A stretch of 64,000 nucleotides of DNA. It comes from Tropicibacter sp. Alg240-R139. Lineage in GTDB: Bacteria > Pseudomonadota > Alphaproteobacteria > Rhodobacterales > Rhodobacteraceae. Position numbers and translations under genes: made by a program. The stretch spans positions 62,001 to 126,000 of the forward strand of contig NZ_UNRA01000003.1 of assembly GCF_900537075.1 (NCBI RefSeq), given 5' to 3'. Positions within the stretch are counted from its first letter, which is position 1. Each line of letters begins with the position of its first letter. The notes below the pieces were generated by a model that saw only the letters and a program-made list of their open reading frames with translations, was not told the DNA's origin and did not search any database. Below are positions 1 to 8,127 of the stretch, piece after piece.

Positions 1-249
1 GGCTAAAGTCGGGCAGCCGTCGAAAAGGGCGGTGCCAAAGCGGGTAAGCCTCTGACCAAGAGGGTTGCTGATCATGCGCTTGCGGGTGCGCGATCAGCAA
101 CACCTCAATGACCGGTTTGAGCCCAAATCTGCCGGATGCCGCTGCTCTAAATCAATGCGTCAAACTACCGATTTCTGCTTGTGTATGAATGGTTTCCGCA
201 TACTCTGAGTGCTCTCTATCGTTTTCACTTCAATACGGGAGGTCCAACA

Positions 250-1326
250 ATGTCGACGCACACTGGATATCTGCTGATCGCTGATATCACCGGCTACACT
301 CAATTCCTGACCTCCTCAGAAATGGATCATGCCAATCCCATCTTGCAATCCTTGCTGAGTGTTTTGCTCGAGCAAATTGGTGACCCGCTGAACTTTTGGA
401 AAACCGAGGGTGACGCTGTTTTGGCGTATTCGACGCGTCAGGACTTCCCGTCTGGTGAGACGTTTCTCACCATCTGCGAGACCATTTATAATGCGTTTAC
501 TCAGAGGCGGCAGGACATAATCGCCAATACGACATGCCCATGCCAAGCCTGCGCCAATGTCGGAAATCTGGACCTCAAGATCATCGCCCATCATGGCAAG
601 TTCGATGAGATGCAACTTGGCCCCACCAAAGACATTTCCGGCCCCGATGTCATCTTGGTGCACAGAATGACGAAGACCGACGTCACTGAACGTACCGGTA
701 TTGGCAGCTATGCCCTGTTCAGTGAAGCAGCCGCACAAGCAATGAATATCAGTGACATAATGGAACCTTTTTCGCAGGACTTTGAGCACTTTGGCGAAGT
801 CAAAATGAAGGTCTACGATTTGGCCAAATCATGGGAAAAGATGCGTGCCACCCGCGAACGCGATTTCCTTGAAGAAGATGACGGCATCTGGACAATACGA
901 TACCATTTCGACGCTCCAAAGGGAGTTGTTTGGGAAGCGATCGTCGCTCCCGAACACAAGGTGAAGTGGACAGCCGATGTCACTGATATCAGGATGGAAA
1001 ACCCGCTTGGACGTCTTGGCCCAGGGTCCGGCTACCATTGCGCACACGCAATGTCCGATTTTTTCTTTCGGGTCACCTACTGGGAACCCTTTGAATATTT
1101 TTCGACGCAAATGCTCCACCCTGCGCGGCCAGAAATCAGCTTCCCAGACACGTACCATCTGATGGAGACCGATACCGGTACCGAAGTGCGCTATACCATT
1201 GGTATTGCTACTGACGCTGATGGAGTGCGATCGGAAGTTGCCGAACAAGAGCTATTGGCATTTGCTGCGGAATTCTGGGCGGCTTCATTTGCCGACTTGG
1301 ATGCGCAACTCAGCGCTTCCAAATAG
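250..1326 (+). CDS. DUF2652 cyclase-like domain fused to SRPBCC/START-like domain
   Basis: Protein of 358 aa. The ATG at 250 is chosen because GGGAGG lies seven bases before it; an upstream in-frame ATG at 181 lacks a good site. Residues 5-200 match the DUF2652 pattern and look like a divergent class III nucleotidyl cyclase fold: ADITGYTQFL with Asp12 at the first metal position, KTEGDAVLA with Asp55 at the second, and GPTKDISGPDVILVHRM resembling the later cyclase strand. A CPCQAC cysteine cluster sits at 96-101. Residues about 215-355 look like an SRPBCC (polyketide cyclase/START) ligand-binding domain. No signal peptide, so cytoplasmic. The fold resemblance is my reading of motifs; activity is unknown. 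It stands alone, convergent with soeC. Confidence 0.75.
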   Translation: MSTHTGYLLIADITGYTQFLTSSEMDHANPILQSLLSVLLEQIGDPLNFWKTEGDAVLAYSTRQDFPSGETFLTICETIYNAFTQRRQDIIANTTCPCQACANVGNLDLKIIAHHGKFDEMQLGPTKDISGPDVILVHRMTKTDVTERTGIGSYALFSEAAAQAMNISDIMEPFSQDFEHFGEVKMKVYDLAKSWEKMRATRERDFLEEDDGIWTIRYHFDAPKGVVWEAIVAPEHKVKWTADVTDIRMENPLGRLGPGSGYHCAHAMSDFFFRVTYWEPFEYFSTQMLHPARPEISFPDTYHLMETDTGTEVRYTIGIATDADGVRSEVAEQELLAFAAEFWAASFADLDAQLSASK

Positions 1327-1412
1327 ACCACCATTATCAGAGCGAATCGAAAGCTCTATCATTGGACAGAGCAACGGCGGCTTTGTCCGCACATTTGCCT
1401 TTTGAAATGGCA

Positions 1413-1440
1413 GCACCCTCGCAGAAATCTGCGAGGGTGC
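1413..1440. terminator. Perfect 13-bp hairpin between convergent genes
   Basis: GCACCCTCGCAGA and its exact reverse complement flank an AA loop. It lies between the DUF2652 gene and soeC, which converge, so it may serve both. The T-run that normally follows is weak on both sides. Confidence 0.6.
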
Positions 1441-1506
1441 TTGTATCTTGGGGGCCGCTGCTTTCTTTGTGTGAAGCCGGGGGAACCTGCCCCAACCCCG
1501 CGCAGT

Positions 1507-2379
1507 TTATCGTTTGCCGTAGTAAAGGCCGACCACGTGTTCGGCCTGAGCAAAGAACAGCCAGCGTGATGTGGCGATACCTGCCAGGTGCGACAGCACC
1601 GCGATCAGCGCGCCAAAGTGGTGGGGCGAGAGCAGCAGGATCAGGATCGGGAGTACAAAGGCCAGAGTGAAGGAAATCACCCGCAGCTTGGCCGCGTGTT
1701 TGCGACCGACCACATGCACAAACTCGCGCAGCAGATAGTTGGTGCCGGTGTGGGGCGGTTCAAAGGCGCGGACCTTACCGCGCGAGCCCAGACCCGTTGC
1801 CGTGCCCATATCGGTGCCCGAGTTGGCAAACGCACTGTCGCCCTGTTTCCAATAGGCGAGTTGCACCAGCGCAGCGATGGCCAGCAGGATCATGGCTGCA
1901 TCAACCTGGCCAGCCAGCAATGCGCCACCTGCGATTGAGAATGACAGGAACATCGCCGGAGTCAGCTTCATGTTCCAGCGCGGGATGGTCTTGAGCTGGG
2001 TATAAATCATCGAGGTGGTAAAGACTGTCAGCAGGCTGAACAGTGCTCCGATCAGACCCAAGGCAGTGTAGCTTGTGTCAAGGAACACCAGACCGGCCCC
2101 GTAAGGTGCCATGACCAGCAGCGCGATGACCGCGCACCATCCTTCACGGCTGAGCCAGCTTGAGCGCCACTGTGTGAATGCCTTCATTGCGCGCTCGGGG
2201 TGACCCAGGTGAAAGGTCGACGCCATCAGGCCACCAACCGCCAATGCATAGGCGATGGCAAAGAAGACAAACGCGACCCAACCTGTCACGTCAGGATATC
2301 CCAAGCCCAGGAACAGCAGCAGGCCAAAGCCCAGGCCCGACAGGGTGGTGAATACGATAACTGAAGGTGCGGGATGCAT
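1507..2379 (-). CDS. soeC: Sulfite dehydrogenase membrane anchor SoeC (DmsC family)
   Basis: 290 aa, polytopic (about eight hydrophobic segments), with the DmsC/PF04976 anchor signature including a conserved segment FHLGHPERA near residue 58. In known SoeABC enzymes this subunit holds the complex on the cytoplasmic face of the inner membrane and passes electrons to quinone. Its ATG shares one base with the soeB stop (TGATG), so translation is coupled. It is the last gene of the tauR-xsc-pta-tauZ-soeABC run. A DMSO or polysulfide reductase anchor would look similar; the sulfonate context favours SoeC. Confidence 0.85.
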   Translation of the reverse strand: MHPAPSVIVFTTLSGLGFGLLLFLGLGYPDVTGWVAFVFFAIAYALAVGGLMASTFHLGHPERAMKAFTQWRSSWLSREGWCAVIALLVMAPYGAGLVFLDTSYTALGLIGALFSLLTVFTTSMIYTQLKTIPRWNMKLTPAMFLSFSIAGGALLAGQVDAAMILLAIAALVQLAYWKQGDSAFANSGTDMGTATGLGSRGKVRAFEPPHTGTNYLLREFVHVVGRKHAAKLRVISFTLAFVLPILILLLSPHHFGALIAVLSHLAGIATSRWLFFAQAEHVVGLYYGKR

Positions 2380-3143
2380 CAGGCGTTACCTCCGGGGAGT
2401 TTGTCGAGGGCTTTGTCCAGCCATCCCATGAAGCCCTGAGGCTCTTCGGCCACGGGGGCCAGCAGGGGGGCGAGAATGTCGATTTGTTCTTCAATCGTGT
2501 CCTTGGGGCGGGGCGGCAGGTATTTGTTGACGGGCTTGGTGCCCATTTCGGGCATCAGGTCCATGCCACCACGCTCATCGACTAGTTTCGAAACTTCGCT
2601 GTTAGGGTCACCCAGATCGCCAAAGTGACGAGCACCGGCGGGGCAGGTCCGTACACAAGACGGGACACGGTCAACCTCTTCGAGGTTCTCGTTGTAGATC
2701 CGGTCAACGCACAAGGTGCATTTCTTCATCACACCTTCGGTCACGTCCAACTCGCGCGCGCCATAGGGGCAGGACCACGCACACAGGCCACAGCCGATGC
2801 AGTCGCTTTCGTTGACCAGAACGATGCCGTCCTCGACTCGCTTGTAGCTGGCCCCAGTGGGGCAAACGGTGACGCAGGGCGCGTCCTCGCAGTGCAAGCA
2901 GGATTTCGGGAAGTGGACCAGCTGTGCGTGGCCCTGTTCGGGCTGCACCTCAAAGCTGTGGACACGGTTCAGGAATGTGCCCGACGGGTCCGAGCCGTAG
3001 GCATCTTGATCCGATAGCGGAGCACCGTAGTTTTCTGTGTTCCAGCCTTTGCACGAGATCACGCAGGCGTGGCAGCCGACACAGGTATCCAGGTCGATCA
3101 CCAGACCCATCTTGCGGTCAGTGGATTGGGGGAGTTGGGTCAT
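2379..3143 (-). CDS. soeB: Sulfite dehydrogenase iron-sulfur subunit SoeB
   Basis: 254 aa electron-transfer subunit of the DmsB/PsrB type. Four cysteine groups for four [4Fe-4S] clusters are visible: CVGCHACVISC (residues 21-31), CLHCEDAPCVTVC, CIGCGLCAWSC, and CTLC paired with a downstream CVRTCPAGA. No Tat signal, consistent with a cytoplasmic complex. The start is the ATG at 3143, which overlaps the soeA stop by one base (TAATG), rather than an upstream in-frame ATG at 3161. It carries electrons from the molybdenum site in SoeA to the membrane anchor SoeC. Confidence 0.88.
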   Translation of the reverse strand: MTQLPQSTDRKMGLVIDLDTCVGCHACVISCKGWNTENYGAPLSDQDAYGSDPSGTFLNRVHSFEVQPEQGHAQLVHFPKSCLHCEDAPCVTVCPTGASYKRVEDGIVLVNESDCIGCGLCAWSCPYGARELDVTEGVMKKCTLCVDRIYNENLEEVDRVPSCVRTCPAGARHFGDLGDPNSEVSKLVDERGGMDLMPEMGTKPVNKYLPPRPKDTIEEQIDILAPLLAPVAEEPQGFMGWLDKALDKLPGGNA

Positions 3144-5965
3144 TATTTGCCTACCTTCCACGCCAGGTTCTTGGGACCGGTTCCCACCGGTGATTTGATC
3201 GGTTCAAAGACCGGCTGACTTTCAGCCAAATCTTCGGGCGCGCCTGCCTTTTCGATTTTGACCTTCAGGTCGAACCATGCGGCCTGACCGGTTACGGGGT
3301 CCGAGTTTGCCCACCGCATTCCGTCACCCTTGGCGGGCAACAGTTCGTGGATCAGGTGGTTGAGCAGGAAGCCTTTGGTCGCTTCGGGCGCGTCTTCTTC
3401 CAAGGCCCACGCGCCTTTACGTTTGCCGATGGCGTTCCAGGTCCAGACGGTGTTGTCGTTCAGCGCCGCCATCTCCATCACCGGGACGGTGATCTCGCCG
3501 TGGGGCGAAGTGACTTTGGCCCAATCGCCGTCCTGCAAGCCATGCTCGCGCATCAGCTTGGTCGGGACATACAGCGGGTTGCGGCCATGCAACTGACGCA
3601 GCCAGGCGTTCTGGGTGCCCCACGAGTGGTACATCGCCATGGGGCGCTGTGTCAGCGCGTTGACGGTGAAACCTTCGTTGCCCTGCTGATCGGTTTCGTA
3701 CCAGATCGGCATCGGGTCCAGCTTTTCCTTGATCCGCTCGCGCAGATGTTCGGGCGGCTGGCGGTCGCCATGACCTTCGGCAGCCAGCTGGAATTTGCGC
3801 ATTGGTTCCGAATACAGCTGGAACAGATAGGGCTGCGGGCTGTCATAGATACCCATGTCCACAGCCCAGTTCTGATAGGACGTGTTCCAGGGTTTATAGT
3901 AATCCGCACCATCCGGGATGTGGGCCACGTAAAAGCCGCCATTCTCGATGTAGCGATCCAGCTGCTCGGGGTTCACTTCGCCCCGGCCTTCTTTGTCGCC
4001 GTTTTCACCACGGAATCCTGCGAGCGGGCCAATGCCCGGTTTACGCTCGTGGTTGACGATGTAGTCGGCGTAATCCTGCCATTTGGCACTGCCGTCTTCG
4101 TGTGTAAAACCGGGCAGTTTCATCTTGTTGGCCAGCTGCACCAGAGCGGTCTGGAAGCCACGCACATCACGGTCAGGTTCGATCACCGGCCAGCGGATGG
4201 CGTCTGCTGCTGCATCGGCTTCACAGATCGGGCGATCCAGCAGCGAGATACAATCGTGACGCTCCAGATAGGTGGTGTCAGGCAGGATTAAGTCGGAATA
4301 AGCCACCATTTCCGAGCTGTAGGCGTCGGAATAGATGATGCGCGGGATGACGTATTCGCCGCTCTCATCCTTGTCGGTGAGCATCTCCATGACACCTTTG
4401 GTGTTCATGGACGAGTTCCACGACATGTTCGCCATATACATGAATAGCGTGTCGATCTTGTAGGGATCACCCGCATGTGCGTTCGAGATCACCATATGCA
4501 TCAGCCCGTGGCTGGACATCGGGTTTTCCCAAGTAAACGCCTTGTCGATCCGCGCCGGGCTGCCGTCTTCTTTCAGCGCCAGGTTTTCCGGTCCACGCAC
4601 AAAGCCCAAGTGCGGGCCGTCCAGCGGCGCGTCAGGGGTCACTTTGGAGTGCGGTGCAGGGTGCGCCTCTACCGGTTTGGGATATGGCGGCTTGAAACGG
4701 AAACCGCCGGGGACTTCGACGGTGCCCAGAATGATCTGCAGCACATGCAGCGCGCGGCAGGTCTGGAACCCGTTGGCGTGGGCAGACACACCGCGCATCG
4801 AGTGCATCGAGACCGGGCGGCCAATCATCTTGGTGTGCTTTTCGCCGCGGAAGTCGGTCCATTCCTTGTCGAGCTCGAACGCTTCGTCGAACGCAACGCG
4901 GGCCAGTTCACCGGCGATGGCACGGATGCGCTGAGCCGGGATGCCACACCGATCAGCCACGGCCTCGGGCGCATATTCGTCCGACATGTAACGTTCGACC
5001 ATGTCGTGGAACACGGGGCGGTGGGTGACGCCGTCTGTTTCGTATGTCGCGGACAGGTCGGGCCGGACGCCTGGCTTGTCGAACGCGGTCAGTTCGCCTG
5101 TTACGCGGTCGATGACCAGCGGCTTGTCGTCTGCATCGCGCAGGAACAGACCTTTTTCGGGGCCTTCGCTTGCGTTGATCAGAACCGGCGCGTTTGTGTA
5201 GCGGCTAAGGTAATCAAGGTCGATTTTACCGGCCTTGAGCAGCACGTGGATCATCGACAGGATGAACAGACCATCGGTGCCGGGCGTGATGCCGACCCAG
5301 TCGTCGGCAATCGCGTTATAACCCGAGCGGATCGGGTTGACGCCTATCACCCGCGCGCCGCGCGCTTTGATCTTGCCCAGACCGATCTTGATAGGGTTGG
5401 AATCGTGATCTTCGGCGACGCCAAACAGCATGAACAGCTTGGTGTGGTCCCAGTCGGGTTGACCAAATTCCCAGAACGCACCACCCATGGTATAGATGCC
5501 GCCCGCCGCCATGTTGACCGAGCAAAAACCGCCGTGTGCCGCATAGTTGGGCGTGCCAAAGTTCTGCGCAAAGAAGCTGGTGAAAGATTGCGACTGATCA
5601 CGCCCTGTAAAGAACGCCAGCTTTTCGGGGCTGTCCTTGCGGATCGGCTCCAGCCAACCTGCCGCGATTTCCAGCGCCTCGTCCCAGCTGATTTCTTCGA
5701 ACTCACCCGAACCACGGGGGCCGACGCGTTTCATCGGCGCCTTCAGCCGCGATGGGGCGTTGACCTGCATGATCCCTGCCGAACCCTTGGCGCACAACAC
5801 GCCTTTGTTCACCGGGTGGTTTCGGTTGCCCTCGATATAGGCGACCTTGCCGTCCTTCATGTGCACGTTGATGCCACATCGACAGGCGCACATGTAACAG
5901 GTGGTCTGCCGGATCTCGTCCGAGACCTTCGGAGACGTGTCGATCTTAGGTTGCTGGATTGTCAT
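3143..5965 (-). CDS. soeA: Sulfite dehydrogenase molybdopterin subunit SoeA
   Basis: 940 aa molybdopterin-bisMGD oxidoreductase of the PsrA/PhsA/SoeA branch. An N-terminal [4Fe-4S] motif is present (Cys23, Cys26, Cys30, Cys58). Cys148 in HGGFCSVNMAAGG is the likely molybdenum ligand. There is no twin-arginine leader, as expected for the cytoplasmic SoeABC enzyme that oxidises sulfite to sulfate. The C-terminal molydopterin dinucleotide-binding region is complete. Position directly behind xsc, whose product is sulfite, is the main reason to prefer sulfite dehydrogenase over thiosulfate or polysulfide reductase. Gap to tauZ is 26 bases, so one transcript is likely. Confidence 0.88.
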   Translation of the reverse strand: MTIQQPKIDTSPKVSDEIRQTTCYMCACRCGINVHMKDGKVAYIEGNRNHPVNKGVLCAKGSAGIMQVNAPSRLKAPMKRVGPRGSGEFEEISWDEALEIAAGWLEPIRKDSPEKLAFFTGRDQSQSFTSFFAQNFGTPNYAAHGGFCSVNMAAGGIYTMGGAFWEFGQPDWDHTKLFMLFGVAEDHDSNPIKIGLGKIKARGARVIGVNPIRSGYNAIADDWVGITPGTDGLFILSMIHVLLKAGKIDLDYLSRYTNAPVLINASEGPEKGLFLRDADDKPLVIDRVTGELTAFDKPGVRPDLSATYETDGVTHRPVFHDMVERYMSDEYAPEAVADRCGIPAQRIRAIAGELARVAFDEAFELDKEWTDFRGEKHTKMIGRPVSMHSMRGVSAHANGFQTCRALHVLQIILGTVEVPGGFRFKPPYPKPVEAHPAPHSKVTPDAPLDGPHLGFVRGPENLALKEDGSPARIDKAFTWENPMSSHGLMHMVISNAHAGDPYKIDTLFMYMANMSWNSSMNTKGVMEMLTDKDESGEYVIPRIIYSDAYSSEMVAYSDLILPDTTYLERHDCISLLDRPICEADAAADAIRWPVIEPDRDVRGFQTALVQLANKMKLPGFTHEDGSAKWQDYADYIVNHERKPGIGPLAGFRGENGDKEGRGEVNPEQLDRYIENGGFYVAHIPDGADYYKPWNTSYQNWAVDMGIYDSPQPYLFQLYSEPMRKFQLAAEGHGDRQPPEHLRERIKEKLDPMPIWYETDQQGNEGFTVNALTQRPMAMYHSWGTQNAWLRQLHGRNPLYVPTKLMREHGLQDGDWAKVTSPHGEITVPVMEMAALNDNTVWTWNAIGKRKGAWALEEDAPEATKGFLLNHLIHELLPAKGDGMRWANSDPVTGQAAWFDLKVKIEKAGAPEDLAESQPVFEPIKSPVGTGPKNLAWKVGK

Positions 5966-5991
5966 CTGGCGTCCTTCTGTTGGGCGGCGTC

Positions 5992-7023
5992 TCAGGTCAG
6001 GAAAGTCATTCCCCCGAGGATCACTCCGGCAATGAATAAGGTTTCAACGATGATCAGGGCGATGGCGGCGCCGCCGACCGAGAGTACTTGTTTGAGGTTG
6101 GTCTTCATGCCCACCGCTGCGATGGCGACGAGCAAGAGCCAGCGCGAGGCTTGGCTCAGGAAATCCGAGATCACGGGCGGGATCAAACCAAACGAGCTGG
6201 CAGCGGCCAGAACCAAGAATCCGATCACGAAACCGGGCAGGATTGGCGGCCGATCACCACCTTCGTCCATTTCGGTAAAGCGGCGAATGATCAGCGAAGC
6301 GACCAGAACGATGGGGGCTAGCATGGCAACGCGAAAGAGTTTGACGAGCGTTGCGGTGTCTCCGGTCTGTTCCGAGATCGAGAAACCCGCACCAACGACC
6401 TGCGCCACGTCGTGGATCGTGCCACCCAGGAATACACCGCCTGCGACGTCGTTCATGCCCAGCGTGCGCACCAGGATCGGATAGGCGATCATGGCGATGG
6501 TCGACAGGACGGTCACCCCGAGAACAGTAAAGATCAGGCGTTCCTCCGAGCGTTCATCCTTGGGCAGGATGGCACTGATCGCCATAGCGGCGGATGCCCC
6601 ACAGATGGCAACCGACCCGGCAGTCAGAAAGGCAAAGCGCCATTTGTGGCCAAAGAACCGCGCAATCGCGAGACCGAATGCGATGGTGGCCAGAACGCCT
6701 CCCACTACCAGCGCGATCAGATCCCAGCCAAGGCCCATCATCAGCGTCATCGAAACACGAACACCCAGCAGGGCCACACCAAGGCGCAACAAAGTACGGG
6801 CAGAGAAGGCAACACCCTGAACAGCTTTGCCCTCTTCGCCCAGGAAACTGATGGCGATGCCCAGAAGCAGGGCAAGCAGCATGGCCGGGGTGGCGTAGTG
6901 TTCAGACAGAAATTTTGCGGCCACAGCCACCATAATGGCGACCATGATGCCGGGGAACAGCTCGCGCGTGCGCGCTGTGTACCGCTCAACAAACGACAGG
7001 GTTTCAGGATTTGCGGACGCCAT
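5992..7023 (-). CDS. tauZ: YeiH/COG2855-family exporter, TauZ-like
   Basis: 343 aa, about ten hydrophobic segments, belonging to the YeiH/UPF0324 (COG2855) membrane family. Genes of this family placed in taurine clusters have been named tauZ and proposed to export sulfate or sulfite formed during sulfonate breakdown. Here it sits between pta and soeA, in the same direction, matching that role. Substrate and direction of transport are inferred from context, not from the sequence. The stretch GLGWDLIALVVGGVLATIAF and similar segments are typical membrane helices. Confidence 0.8.
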   Translation of the reverse strand: MASANPETLSFVERYTARTRELFPGIMVAIMVAVAAKFLSEHYATPAMLLALLLGIAISFLGEEGKAVQGVAFSARTLLRLGVALLGVRVSMTLMMGLGWDLIALVVGGVLATIAFGLAIARFFGHKWRFAFLTAGSVAICGASAAMAISAILPKDERSEERLIFTVLGVTVLSTIAMIAYPILVRTLGMNDVAGGVFLGGTIHDVAQVVGAGFSISEQTGDTATLVKLFRVAMLAPIVLVASLIIRRFTEMDEGGDRPPILPGFVIGFLVLAAASSFGLIPPVISDFLSQASRWLLLVAIAAVGMKTNLKQVLSVGGAAIALIIVETLFIAGVILGGMTFLT

Positions 7024-7096
7024 ATCTATTGTTCTTTCCTTTTTTCAATATGGGTCGCAAAGACCCCGGCTCGGGGTCGAGCTGCCTAGGTAAGTG

Positions 7097-8104
7097 TCAG
7101 TTGGACTGCGCCTGCAAGATGGTGACCGCGATGATCTGGGTCACGTCATCCGCGCTACAGCCGCGTGAAAGGTCGTTTGCAGGCTGTGCAAGGCCCTGCA
7201 TCACCGGACCGATGGCCGAATAGCCGCCAATCCGCTGAGTGATCTTGTAGCTGATGTTCCCAGCGTCCAGGTTGGGGAAGATCATGACGTTGGCCTGACC
7301 GGCCACGGTTGATCCGGGCGATTTACGCTCGCCCACTGACGGAACAAATGCTGCGTCGAATTGCAATTCGCCATCTACGTCCAGCTCTGGCGCGTTGGCA
7401 TGCAAGGTCTCAGTCGCCTCGATGACCTTGTTCACAACAGGATGCTTGGCGCTGCCTTTGGTGGAGAACGAGAGCATCGCGATCTTGGGCTCGGACCGCA
7501 GCAACGCTCGGGCCGAAGTGGCCGAGGCGGTTGCGATCTTGGCGAGTTCCGCCGCGCTTGGATCGATGACCAATCCGCAGTCGGAATAGAGCATGGCGCG
7601 CGCACCGGGTTGGGCGTTTTCGGGCGGGTACATCAGGAAGAAGGACGAAATCATTCCTGCGTTCGGCGCCATACCGATGATTTGAATGGCAGTGCGAACC
7701 ACGTCACCGGTGGTGTGCACGGCGCCGCCGACTGTTCCCGTGGCACGGCTCGTTCGCACCAGCATCGCGGCATAGGCCAGCTGTGTTTCGGCGGTGGCGC
7801 GTGCCTTGGCGGGGTCCACACCTTTGTGCTTGCGCAGTTCGAAATAGAGATTTGCGAACTCTTCGGTCAATTCCGAGGTCGCCGGGTCGTGGATTGCAAC
7901 GCCATCAGATGCAGAGGCCCCTTCGGCCTGCAACGCAGCTTCAACCTCGGCTTGCGGTCCAACAAGAATAACATCGGCCAGATCGGCCTTGTGGGCTGCC
8001 AGGGCCCCCGCAACGATGCGGGGATCTTGGCCTTCGCTTAGAGCAATAACAGGGCGGGTGGCCGGGGCGCTTTCACGCAACAACTCGATAGGTGTCTTGG
8101 TCAT
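7097..8104 (-). CDS. pta: Phosphate acetyltransferase
   Basis: 335 aa, the size of the catalytic PTA_PTB domain alone, without the N-terminal DRTGG extension of long Pta proteins. It converts acetyl phosphate and CoA to acetyl-CoA and phosphate. Just upstream is xsc (gap 23 bases), whose product is acetyl phosphate, so this Pta supplies acetyl-CoA from the two-carbon skeleton of sulfoacetaldehyde. Motifs such as RTSRATGTVGGAVHTTGDVV near residue 118 and the SVGERKSPGSTVAGQANVM segment near the C-terminus are typical. A 73-base gap separates it from tauZ. Confidence 0.92.
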   Translation of the reverse strand: MTKTPIELLRESAPATRPVIALSEGQDPRIVAGALAAHKADLADVILVGPQAEVEAALQAEGASASDGVAIHDPATSELTEEFANLYFELRKHKGVDPAKARATAETQLAYAAMLVRTSRATGTVGGAVHTTGDVVRTAIQIIGMAPNAGMISSFFLMYPPENAQPGARAMLYSDCGLVIDPSAAELAKIATASATSARALLRSEPKIAMLSFSTKGSAKHPVVNKVIEATETLHANAPELDVDGELQFDAAFVPSVGERKSPGSTVAGQANVMIFPNLDAGNISYKITQRIGGYSAIGPVMQGLAQPANDLSRGCSADDVTQIIAVTILQAQSN

Positions 8105-8127
8105 GCGTCCCGGCCCCTAGTCTTGAA

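Noticed and set aside
3143-5965. Thiosulfate or polysulfide reductase catalytic subunit
   Set aside because: Same family, but there is no Tat signal and the operon produces sulfite through xsc, which points to SoeA.
4475-6484. 669-codon open frame on the plus strand
   Set aside because: Antisense to soeA and tauZ; long antisense frames are expected in high-GC coding sequence. No ribosome site or known domain, while the minus-strand proteins are full-length and recognisable.
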